Assembly: GCA_003712125.1 (NCBI GenBank)
Contig: RHLF01000002.1
Location: forward strand, 372,001 to 436,000
From: Allomuricauda sp.
Lineage (GTDB): Bacteria; Bacteroidota; Bacteroidia; Flavobacteriales; Flavobacteriaceae
Reading direction: 5' to 3'
DNA length: 64,000 nt
Part shown: positions 41,159 to 48,574 of the stretch, piece after piece
Layout: the number at the start of each line of letters is the position of its first letter
Position numbering within the stretch: position 1 is the first letter of the stretch
Made by a program: the position numbers and the translations under genes
The notes under the pieces: generated by a model
What the model was told of the DNA's origin: nothing
What the model saw: only the letters and a program-made list of their open reading frames with translations
The model's database searches: none

Positions 41159-42123
41159 TACAAAATGCCTTCGTTGATTAGATTATGAATATGAATCACG
41201 CCGAGGTATTGGGTATCATCCATTACCAATAGCTGCGAAATTCCCTCTTGCTGCATGGTTTCTTTGGCTTTCATGGCCAAAACCTTAGGGTTGATTGTTT
41301 TGGGATTGGTAGTCATAATATCTCGAGCCCTAAGTTCATTGATGTTTTCGTATTTGTTGAGCATTCTACGAATATCCCCATCGGTGACGATCCCAACCAC
41401 ATTGTCGCCTTCTACTACAGCGGTTACCCCCAACATTTTCTCAGAGATTTCAACAATGACTTCTTTTACGTTGGCATCAATGTTGACCTGTGGTTTTAAA
41501 TTATTACCGACAATATCCGAAACTCTAAGATATAGCCGTTTGCCCAAGGAACCTCCTGGGTGAAATTTGGCAAAATCGTCACTGCTGAACCCCCTTAATT
41601 CCAATAAACTAATCGCCAACGCATCTCCCATGACCAATTGCGCCGTGGTACTGGTAGTTGGTGCAAGATTGTTCGGACAGGCTTCTTTTTCCACGTAGGT
41701 ATTGAGTACAAAATCAGCCTGTTTGGCTAAAAAAGAATCCATATTTCCGGTGATGGCAATGAGCTTGTTGTCTCCTCTTTTGATAAGCGGTACCAACATT
41801 TTTATTTCTTCCGTATTCCCACTTTTAGATAAACAAATGACCACATCATTTTGCTGAATTGTGCCCAAGTCACCATGAATGGCATCTGCAGCATGCATAA
41901 ATAGGGCAGGTGTACCTGTTGAATTAAAAGTGGCAACAATTTTTGCACCAATCAAGGCGCTTTTGCCAACTCCTGTGATGACAACCCTTCCTTTCGAGTT
42001 CAAGATGTATTCGGTAGCCTGGGCAAATTGGTCATCCAATTTGGGTATTAAGTTGGCAATGGCATTGCTTTCGGTTTCGATAGTCCTTTTTGCAATGGAT
42101 AAAATGGACGAAGTGTCGTTCAA
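41158..42123 (-). CDS. kdsD: Arabinose-5-phosphate isomerase (KdsD/KpsF family)
   Basis: This 321-residue protein converts ribulose 5-phosphate to arabinose 5-phosphate, the precursor of KDO in lipopolysaccharide. The SIS domain is visible as GRVVITGVGKSALIGAKIVA and LSKSGNTEEIKMLVPLIKR, with the substrate-adjacent histidines in FMHAADAIHGDLG. Two CBS domains cover the C-terminal third (about 210-320). It is the first gene of the run kdsD-tatC-AhpD-like-lptB and diverges from recQ. The 177-base gap before recQ has no clear promoter motif. Its pathway partner lptB in the same run supports an LPS role over capsule. Confidence 0.93.
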   Translation of the reverse strand: MNDTSSILSIAKRTIETESNAIANLIPKLDDQFAQATEYILNSKGRVVITGVGKSALIGAKIVATFNSTGTPALFMHAADAIHGDLGTIQQNDVVICLSKSGNTEEIKMLVPLIKRGDNKLIAITGNMDSFLAKQADFVLNTYVEKEACPNNLAPTTSTTAQLVMGDALAISLLELRGFSSDDFAKFHPGGSLGKRLYLRVSDIVGNNLKPQVNIDANVKEVIVEISEKMLGVTAVVEGDNVVGIVTDGDIRRMLNKYENINELRARDIMTTNPKTINPKVLAMKAKETMQQEGISQLLVMDDTQYLGVIHIHNLINEGIL

Positions 42124-42300
42124 GGTATTATTCTGATTATCTAATGGTATTCCTGAAAGAATGTCTTATATTTAAGAAACAAAATTAAACAAACTATATT
42201 TTATAGCTACATAGAATAACCCCCAACCCATTATTTAAAACCTGCACTTTGTTTTTTAACCGTAAGCACAAGAATTTTTAGATAAATTGTCAACTGAGCA

Positions 42301-44502
42301 ATGGATCTTACAACAACGGATTTACATACTTCTCTAAAGAAATACTTCGGGTTTTCACAATTCAAGGGATTGCAAGAGAATGTCATTAAAAGTGTTCTTG
42401 AAAGAAAGAACACTTTTGTTATCATGCCCACCGGAGGCGGAAAATCATTATGTTACCAATTACCGGCATTGATGCAAGATGGAACTGCAATTGTAGTTTC
42501 ACCACTCATCGCGTTGATGAAAAATCAAGTAGATGCCATTCGCGGTGTTTCATCAGAAATGGGTATAGCCCATGTATTGAATTCATCATTGACCAAGGGA
42601 GAAGTTCGTCAGGTTAAGGAAGATATTGTCAATGGAGTGACCAAGTTGCTTTATGTGGCTCCCGAATCATTGACCAAGGAAGAATATGTAGATTTTCTTC
42701 AGGGGGTGCAATTGTCTTTTGTGGCTGTTGATGAGGCCCATTGCATCTCAGAATGGGGCCATGACTTTCGTCCTGAATACCGAAACTTGAGAAGTATCAT
42801 TAATCGTTTGGGTGATGACATACCCATCATCGGACTCACCGCTACGGCTACGCCGAAGGTGCAAGAAGATATCATCAAAAATTTGGGAATGGGCGAGGCC
42901 ATGGTGTATAAAGCCTCTTTCAATAGACCCAATCTGTTTTATGAAGTGCGCCCAAAAACCAAAAATGTCGATGCCGATATTATTCGTTTTGTTAAACAGA
43001 ATTCCGGAAAGTCGGGTATCATATATTGCTTGAGCAGAAAACGGGTTGAGGAGTTGGCTCAGGTATTGCAGGTCAATGGAGTCAGTGCTGTGCCCTACCA
43101 CGCTGGTTTTGATGCCAAAACCCGTTCAAAATATCAAGATATGTTCTTGATGGAAGATGTTGATGTTGTAGTGGCCACTATAGCTTTTGGAATGGGTATC
43201 GATAAACCCGATGTACGTTATGTCATCCATCATGATATTCCCAAAAGTATAGAAAGTTATTACCAAGAAACAGGCCGCGCAGGAAGAGATGGGGGAGAGG
43301 GGCACTGCCTTGCCTTTTATGCCTACAAAGACGTAGAGAAGCTCGAAAAATTCATGTCGGGAAAACCGGTGGCCGAACAGGAAGTGGGCAATGCCCTACT
43401 ACAGGAAATTGTAGCGTATGCCGAGACCTCGATGTCGCGCCGCAAATTCATCTTACACTATTTCGGTGAGGCCTTTGACGAACAAGATGGTGCGGGCGCC
43501 GATATGGACGATAATGCCCGCAACCCCAAAGCAAAAGAAGAAGCCCAAGAAGCGGTATTGAAACTTTTGACTACGATTAAGGAAACCAATGAAAAATTCA
43601 AGGCAAAGGAAATCGTAAAAACCTTGGTGGGCCAAGTTAATGCGTTGATATCTTCGCACAAGGCCGACGAAAAGCAGTGTTTTGGATCTGGTAAAGACAA
43701 GGATGAACTTTATTGGATGGCCTTGACCCGACAAACTTTGGTGGCGGGCCTACTTAAAAAAGAAATTGAGCAATATGGTGTGCTTCACCTAACACCCAAA
43801 GGAAAAAACTTTCTAGAAAGTCCAAGCTCTTTTATGATGACCAAAGATCATGTATATGACGAAGGGCATGACGATTCTATCGTTACAGTGAGTAAATCGG
43901 GTGGAGGTGCCGCAGATGAAAAATTACTGGCCTTATTGAAAGACCTACGTAAGCGTGAGGCCCAAAAACATGAAGTGCCACCTTTTGTGGTATTCCAGGA
44001 TCCATCATTGGACGATATGGCCCTAAAATACCCTATAACCCAAGAGGAACTGTTGAACATTCATGGCGTAGGGGAAGGAAAGGCAAAGAAGTACGGGAAA
44101 CCCTTCATAGCACTAGTCAAAAATTATGTTGAAGAAAATGATGTGGTACGGCCCGATGATCTGGTAGTAAAAAGTACCGGTGCCAACTCTGCACTGAAAT
44201 TGTATATCATCCAAAATGTTGACCGAAAACTATCGCTCGACGATATCGCCGCGGCTAAAGGGCTCGAAATTTCTGAGTTGATTAAGGAAATGGAACAAAT
44301 TGTTTTTAGCGGCACCAAATTAAATATATCCTATTGGATTGATGAGGTATTGGACGAAGACCAACAAGAAGAAATCCATGATTATTTTCTAGAAGCGGAA
44401 ACTGACCGCATTGATGTGGCCATGGAAGAATTTGATGGAGACTATGAAGATGAAGAGCTGCGCCTTTATCGACTAAAGTTCATTAGTGAGGTAGCAAACT
44501 AA
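42301..44502 (+). CDS. recQ: ATP-dependent DNA helicase RecQ, zinc-cysteine-less form
   Basis: RecQ unwinds DNA during repair and recombination. The 733-residue protein has [16 protein letters not shown] (motif I, about 42-57), the DEAH box in [18 protein letters not shown] (143-160), ATATP and the motif VI region [13 protein letters not shown] (320-332). The RQC zinc-binding region normally has four cysteines after the helicase core; here residues 378-408 read [20 protein letters not shown] and then [13 protein letters not shown] with none. A winged-helix part, an HRDC-like domain (about 520-610) and an extra acidic C-terminal part of about 110 residues follow. Its own terminator lies immediately downstream. 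Confidence 0.95.
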   Translation: MDLTTTDLHTSLKKYFGFSQFKGLQENVIKSVLERKNTFVIMPTGGGKSLCYQLPALMQDGTAIVVSPLIALMKNQVDAIRGVSSEMGIAHVLNSSLTKGEVRQVKEDIVNGVTKLLYVAPESLTKEEYVDFLQGVQLSFVAVDEAHCISEWGHDFRPEYRNLRSIINRLGDDIPIIGLTATATPKVQEDIIKNLGMGEAMVYKASFNRPNLFYEVRPKTKNVDADIIRFVKQNSGKSGIIYCLSRKRVEELAQVLQVNGVSAVPYHAGFDAKTRSKYQDMFLMEDVDVVVATIAFGMGIDKPDVRYVIHHDIPKSIESYYQETGRAGRDGGEGHCLAFYAYKDVEKLEKFMSGKPVAEQEVGNALLQEIVAYAETSMSRRKFILHYFGEAFDEQDGAGADMDDNARNPKAKEEAQEAVLKLLTTIKETNEKFKAKEIVKTLVGQVNALISSHKADEKQCFGSGKDKDELYWMALTRQTLVAGLLKKEIEQYGVLHLTPKGKNFLESPSSFMMTKDHVYDEGHDDSIVTVSKSGGGAADEKLLALLKDLRKREAQKHEVPPFVVFQDPSLDDMALKYPITQEELLNIHGVGEGKAKKYGKPFIALVKNYVEENDVVRPDDLVVKSTGANSALKLYIIQNVDRKLSLDDIAAAKGLEISELIKEMEQIVFSGTKLNISYWIDEVLDEDQQEEIHDYFLEAETDRIDVAMEEFDGDYEDEELRLYRLKFISEVAN

Positions 44503-44529
44503 AAAAAGCCCGAAATTTTCGGGCTTTTT
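44503..44529. terminator. Bidirectional Rho-independent terminator between recQ and the DUF4190-like gene
   Basis: AAAAAGCCCGAAA and TTTTCGGGCTTTTT form a GC-rich stem with A/T runs on both sides. It begins right after the recQ stop and lies 11 bases from the stop of the convergent gene at 44540, so it can serve both transcripts. Confidence 0.85.
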
Positions 44530-44539
44530 CCTTCTACAT

Positions 44540-44845
44540 TTAGGTTGCAAATTCTCCTGAGGCGACCATTGCCGCAATAACACCGAAATACAAGATCAAA
44601 AGGACCAGGCCGATTAGGGCCAAGGCCAGGCCAATATAGGCCAAGATCCTTCCGGTTTTTACATTGCTGTAATCGGTATAACTTTCAGGATTTTGCACGT
44701 ACAACTTTTCAGCTGTTTTTGCTTTTGATAAGGCAACTATGCTAAAAATAGCACCAAAGGGGCCGCAGCATACTAAAGTGAGCACGATTGATAATATGCC
44801 CCACGTTAGGGTGGCGCTTGCCCCGGGTAATGGTTGTTGATTCAT
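44540..44845 (-). CDS. DUF4190-like small membrane protein
   Basis: This 101-residue protein has two hydrophobic helices (about 12-40 and 66-95) around a short polar loop LSKAKTAEKLYVQNPESYTD. Helix 1 contains LTLVCCGPFG, with a pair of cysteines. The loop's NPESYTDYSNVKTGRI closely parallels NPEAYEGYNNVKTGKV of the next gene, so the two are related. It is the last of a three-gene unit with a CCC-motif protein and a DUF2752 protein. The function is unknown. No signal peptide other than the first helix is present. Confidence 0.75.
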   Translation of the reverse strand: MNQQPLPGASATLTWGILSIVLTLVCCGPFGAIFSIVALSKAKTAEKLYVQNPESYTDYSNVKTGRILAYIGLALALIGLVLLILYFGVIAAMVASGEFAT

Positions 44846-44860
44846 TAAGTTTGATTTATT

Positions 44861-45196
44861 TTATTGACCAAAGTATTCTTCTAGTGCTTCTTGTATTGCT
44901 TCAGGGTCTTGCATGGTTTCAAGACCAAATTTAGAAATCAAAATTATACTCATTACCAATGTAAGCGCCGCTAAGATTATTCCAATAATCCCTAAAACCT
45001 TACCAGTTTTAACATTGTTATAACCTTCGTATGCCTCCGGATTTTCTTGATAAAGAGAAGTAGCTTTCTTCGCCAAAATTAGGGCAATAATTCCAAATAT
45101 AAGACCTACCACACCATAAAAGCAGCAGCAACCGACAATCGATAAAATACCGAATACTAAAATAAGTGTAGAGTTAGGTAACTTTTGTTGTTCCAT
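44861..45196 (-). CDS. CCC-motif membrane protein
   Basis: This 111-residue protein has two hydrophobic helices (about 9-38 and 68-90), and SIVGCCCFYGVVG in helix 1 contains three adjacent cysteines, the feature that names the family. The inter-helix loop LILAKKATSLYQENPEAYEG matches that of its neighbour. The C-terminal tail is acidic (QDPEAIQEALEEYFGQ). It lies 15 bases after the DUF2752 gene and 15 before the DUF4190-like gene. Function is not known to me; the Cys cluster could bind a metal or be lipidated, but neither is shown. Confidence 0.75.
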   Translation of the reverse strand: MEQQKLPNSTLILVFGILSIVGCCCFYGVVGLIFGIIALILAKKATSLYQENPEAYEGYNNVKTGKVLGIIGIILAALTLVMSIILISKFGLETMQDPEAIQEALEEYFGQ

Positions 45197-45211
45197 TTGA
45201 TAAAATATTTA

Positions 45212-45532
45212 TTAAAAAAATTGACTCATTTTTACTAGGTAATTCACAATCATTGTCAATCCAATCGAGATTAAAATATACATTCTGATTTTCATGTTAT
45301 ATTTTGTTTTGACAAAAAACTCGAATAAAACGAATAGCAAGGCCAAGGTAATGGGATATATGGCTGGATGCATGTAAAAAGCTCCAATAAAATCACCTTT
45401 TAAAAGAAGTAAAGCAGACCGCTGCAAACCGCAACCTGGGCAATCAAAACCCAATATTTGTTTGGTTGCACAGGGAATCATATAGTCCTGAAGGCCCATA
45501 TACGCTATTTCTGCACTTGATTCCATGAACAA
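45212..45532 (-). CDS. DUF2752 domain-containing membrane protein
   Basis: This 106-residue protein has the DUF2752 signature GFDCPGCGLQRSALLLLKGD (two CxxC-type cysteines) followed by two hydrophobic helices near 51-68 and 78-98. ATG 45532 is the first start; ATG 45526 is also possible. It is the first of three small membrane-protein genes on this strand. Members are often found beside TM2- and CCC-type proteins. The function is unknown; the CPGCG motif suggests metal or redox chemistry at the membrane. Confidence 0.78.
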   Translation of the reverse strand: MFMESSAEIAYMGLQDYMIPCATKQILGFDCPGCGLQRSALLLLKGDFIGAFYMHPAIYPITLALLFVLFEFFVKTKYNMKIRMYILISIGLTMIVNYLVKMSQFF

Positions 45533-45600
45533 ACCCGTTTAGGCGTTCAAAATACTATTATTTTTGGATTTGAAAGGCATGAAAATCATTTTTTGAGGTT

Positions 45601-46143
45601 ATGAAAGCGTTTACAATTGGAGACCATGTTGAAGTCTTGGATGAGGCCATCCAAGGAAAAGTGATTGCCGTTGAAGGCGCAGTGGTCACCCTGCAGACCG
45701 AAGAGGGGTTTCCAATGCAATTTGCCAGTTCACAATTGGTGAAAACAGGAGATGCCATTCAAGTCTCCAACTATGAGGCCTTTCAAGTAAAAAAAGAAAA
45801 AGAAACACCCAAAAAGAAACCACCAGTTGCCCGTCGACCCAAAGAACGGAACACCCCAAAACTTGAAGTTGACCTACATATTCACCAATTGGTGAAATCA
45901 ACCAAGGGTATGGACAACTTTGAAATCCTAAACCAGCAACTCGAGACCGCCAAACGACAACTTGAGTTTGCGATTCGAAAACGTATTCAAAAGGTGGTGT
46001 TTATACATGGAGTGGGAGCAGGTGTGCTAAAGGAAGAATTGAAATACCTGTTCAACAAATATGAAGTTGTCAAATTTTACGATGCCGACTATAAAAAATA
46101 TGGCCTTGGGGCCACAGAGGTGTATATTTATCAGAACCCTTAG
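45601..46143 (+). CDS. Smr domain protein (MutS2 C-terminal-type endonuclease domain)
   Basis: This 180-residue protein lacks the MutS ATPase. The N-terminal part (about 1-60) is beta-rich, starting KAFTIGDHVEVLDEAIQGKV. A basic linker KKEKETPKKKPPVARRPKER follows, and the Smr domain (about 90-178) has LEVDLHIHQLV (DxH variant of the LDLHG motif), VVFIHGVGAGVLKEEL (HGxGxGxL) and the C-terminal GATEVYI. Smr domains nick branched DNA or cleave collided-ribosome mRNA in different organisms. The ATG is 68 bases from the divergent DUF2752 gene. Length and layout match the DUF2027-Smr type of Bacteroidota. Confidence 0.86.
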   Translation: MKAFTIGDHVEVLDEAIQGKVIAVEGAVVTLQTEEGFPMQFASSQLVKTGDAIQVSNYEAFQVKKEKETPKKKPPVARRPKERNTPKLEVDLHIHQLVKSTKGMDNFEILNQQLETAKRQLEFAIRKRIQKVVFIHGVGAGVLKEELKYLFNKYEVVKFYDADYKKYGLGATEVYIYQNP

Positions 46144-46661
46144 TTCGAAATTGTAGTGGTAATTTCCCCAAAATCACTGATGGATAAGTCCGTGATACGT
46201 TCGCCCGCAGCATTGACCAAGGAAATACCACTTAGCTGAATGGTATGCGAAAAGGCAGTTGAATCTGCATTGGCAATAGATTTGATGATGACGCTACCAT
46301 CTGCGGCCTCGATTTCTTCGATTACAGTTGGCGTAGCTGGAGGTACATCGTCACAGAAATAGTTGCTGGTAACATTATCAGAGAAGATTCGGTAGACCAA
46401 TTGGGAGTTTCCAGGTATTGAACTAACGGTCTCCACCGTATCTGTTATAGAGTTACCATTATTCAAAACACCACTTTGCAATTCCAAAATAAGTGCTTCG
46501 GTAGTACTGATTTTGAAAAAGACGTTGCCGGTGGTTACATCAATGTTAGCGCAATCCTGAATGGCTACACTATCAAAATCAATGGTTTCGATTTGAAGAT
46601 CACCATCGCTACAACCTAAAATCAGGGCAAAAGAAAAAATGAAAAGCAGCTTCTTTTTCAT
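46140..46661 (-). CDS. Lipoprotein of unknown function
   Basis: This 173-residue protein is exported as a lipoprotein: its signal ends in SFALILGCSDG, with the lipobox Cys at residue 17. ATG 46661 (MKKKLLFIF) is preferred to 46685 because it gives a standard signal. The mature part is beta-rich, with two cysteines in the middle (IQDCANID and NYFCDD), and has no catalytic motif. Its stop overlaps the Smr gene tail-to-tail by four bases. I do not recognise a family. Possible role is a surface or periplasmic structural lipoprotein. Confidence 0.65.
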   Translation of the reverse strand: MKKKLLFIFSFALILGCSDGDLQIETIDFDSVAIQDCANIDVTTGNVFFKISTTEALILELQSGVLNNGNSITDTVETVSSIPGNSQLVYRIFSDNVTSNYFCDDVPPATPTVIEEIEAADGSVIIKSIANADSTAFSHTIQLSGISLVNAAGERITDLSISDFGEITTTISN

Positions 46662-46714
46662 CGATCCAAATTTAAACCAATTCATTTTGAATATCCTATT
46701 TATACCTGGCCCTT

Positions 46715-46747
46715 TTTGAAGAAATTAACTTAATTCCGCTATTTTAG
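46715..46747 (+). promoter_or_regulatory. Possible promoter of the cysteine desulfurase gene
   Basis: TTTG at 46715-46718 is followed, 21 bases later, by TATTTTAG at 46740-46747, one base off TAnnTTTG. The ATG at 46774 lies 26 bases downstream. Confidence 0.3.
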
Positions 46748-46773
46748 CCGAATCTTTTAAGATAGCTAATACC

Positions 46774-47922
46774 ATGCAAAAAGTATATCTCGATAATGCC
46801 GCAACCACGCGTGTTCGTGATGAGGTAATTGCCAAAATGAACGAGGCACTTTCGACCTGTTATGGCAACCCATCTTCGACACATAGTTATGGGCGCTCAG
46901 CTAAGACGGCTATTGAAAAGGCGCGTAAGACGATAGCCACCTACCTCAATGCGAAACCTGCAGAAATTATATTTACTTCAGGGGGTACCGAGGCAGACAA
47001 TATGATATTGCGATGTGCTGTTCGAGATCTTGGGATAACAACGATCATCACCTCACGGGTCGAGCACCATGCAGTTTTGCATACGGCCGAAGAACTGGAA
47101 AGTGAATACGGCATCAAACTCTGGTTTGTTAAGCTTGATGGTTACGGTAACCCAGACCTTGCTCATTTGGAAGAATTACTTCAAAAAGACACCTCCAAAA
47201 AATTGGTCAGTTTGATGCATGTGAACAATGAGATAGGCAATTTGCTTGATGTGCAAAAAGTGGCTGAGCTTTGTCAATCACATGAGGCATTGTTCCATTC
47301 CGATACGGTACAGTCTATAGGTCATTTTGCATGGAATGTTGACGAGACCCCAATCGACTTTATGACTGCTGCGGCCCACAAATTTCATGGGCCCAAGGGC
47401 ATTGGTTTTGCCTTTGTCAGAAAAAATTCGGGCCTAAAACCTTTGATCGTTGGTGGAGCGCAAGAACGTGGTTTTCGGGCGGGAACCGAACCGTACCACA
47501 ATATCGTCGGACTCGAAGAGGCATTTATAGCCGCCTACGATAATTTGGACAACGAACGTGACTATGTGTTGGGTCTCAAAAAATACTTTGTTTCAAAACT
47601 AAAGGAAGAATTACCCGGGGTCAAATTCAACGGTTTGTCTGGAGAATTTGATAAAAGCACCTATACCTTGGTGAATGTTTGCTTGCCATTTGACAAGGAA
47701 AAGTCACAATTGCTGCTTTTTAATTTGGATTTGAAGGGCATTGCCTGTTCCAAGGGTAGTGCGTGTCAATCGGGTAGTCAAATGGGTTCTCACGTTTTGA
47801 CCCAAATTCTTGACGATGAAGAATTGCAGCGTCCTTCCCTGCGGTTCTCATTTTCGAAATACAATTCTAAAGAAGAGTTGGATTATACCTTGGGGGTGCT
47901 AAAAGAATTTGCCGCAAGCTAG
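46774..47922 (+). CDS. Cysteine desulfurase (NifS/IscS family)
   Basis: This 382-residue PLP enzyme removes sulfur from cysteine for Fe-S clusters or tRNA thiolation. YLDNAATTRVR opens the N-terminus, the internal-aldimine lysine is in AAHKFHGPKGIGF, and GSACQSGSQMGSHVL carries the catalytic cysteine on a loop typical of group I enzymes. Lengths and motifs match IscS/NifS rather than SufS. No iscU, hscA or fdx lies nearby. Its end overlaps the hypothetical periplasmic protein gene by four bases tail-to-tail. Confidence 0.93.
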   Translation: MQKVYLDNAATTRVRDEVIAKMNEALSTCYGNPSSTHSYGRSAKTAIEKARKTIATYLNAKPAEIIFTSGGTEADNMILRCAVRDLGITTIITSRVEHHAVLHTAEELESEYGIKLWFVKLDGYGNPDLAHLEELLQKDTSKKLVSLMHVNNEIGNLLDVQKVAELCQSHEALFHSDTVQSIGHFAWNVDETPIDFMTAAAHKFHGPKGIGFAFVRKNSGLKPLIVGGAQERGFRAGTEPYHNIVGLEEAFIAAYDNLDNERDYVLGLKKYFVSKLKEELPGVKFNGLSGEFDKSTYTLVNVCLPFDKEKSQLLLFNLDLKGIACSKGSACQSGSQMGSHVLTQILDDEELQRPSLRFSFSKYNSKEELDYTLGVLKEFAAS

Positions 47923-48572
47923 ACTTTCTTTTTTCTTCTTTTTTTCTCCCGGTCGTAAGGAAATTTACGAGAGGCTTTTTTCATCATCTTATCGATGAGT
48001 TCCGTGGTATTTTTACCTGTTTTTTTGGTGATTTGGCGTTCATATTTCCACAGTAGTTTTCCTGTGGCGCCATCACTAATTTTAATGCCAATACGGCCAT
48101 AATTGGAAGCACCATTGAAATAATCTAAAAGGCTAAAATCGGTGGGAACACCCTTTGATAACAAAATGTTCAGGTCTAGACTTCCGCTAATGACTCCGTC
48201 AACCTCTAAGAGTTGCGAAAGCTCTTTTGCCGTATAGATATCAATATTGTTGTAGTCAACTCCTTTCTTTTTGAGCAGGGCATTGGTGTTTTTTACATTT
48301 TGGAACTCAACGTTGAATTTCTTCCTTTTCTTGCGCCTTGAAAAGTAAGTTTCCAAAGCATCTTGCACGGCATATCCCTCACGTTCGGCCAGTTTTTTTG
48401 ATTCCTCTTGCGATAGGTTTTTTTCCAATTCGAGTTGGGTGATGAAAGGAATAATGGCCAAGACTTGATGGTCTTCACTCAATTCGTCAAACCGACTACT
48501 TTCATAAATCTCCTTTTGTGCCTGAACACCAAGACTGAAAAGCAAAAAATAAAGTAATAATCTTTTCGTCAT
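47919..48572 (-). CDS. Exported protein of unknown function, LpoB/CsgG-like fold possible
   Basis: This 217-residue protein has a Sec signal peptide (about 1-19, ending VQAQ) and a mature part with alternating strands and helices (HQVLAIIPFITQLELEKNL, then KKLAEREGYAVQDALETYF, VDGVISGSLDLN and GRIGIKISDGATGKLLWKYE). This pattern suggests the periplasmic LpoB or CsgG-type alpha-beta fold, but no invariant motif confirms it. The C-terminus is strongly basic (KFPYDREKKRRKKKV). ATG 48572, two bases after the TonB gene stop, is preferred to upstream starts inside that gene. It is the last gene in an operon with a TonB receptor and an M23 protein. Confidence 0.65.
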   Translation of the reverse strand: MTKRLLLYFLLFSLGVQAQKEIYESSRFDELSEDHQVLAIIPFITQLELEKNLSQEESKKLAEREGYAVQDALETYFSRRKKRKKFNVEFQNVKNTNALLKKKGVDYNNIDIYTAKELSQLLEVDGVISGSLDLNILLSKGVPTDFSLLDYFNGASNYGRIGIKISDGATGKLLWKYERQITKKTGKNTTELIDKMMKKASRKFPYDREKKRRKKKV

Positions 48573-48574
48573 AA

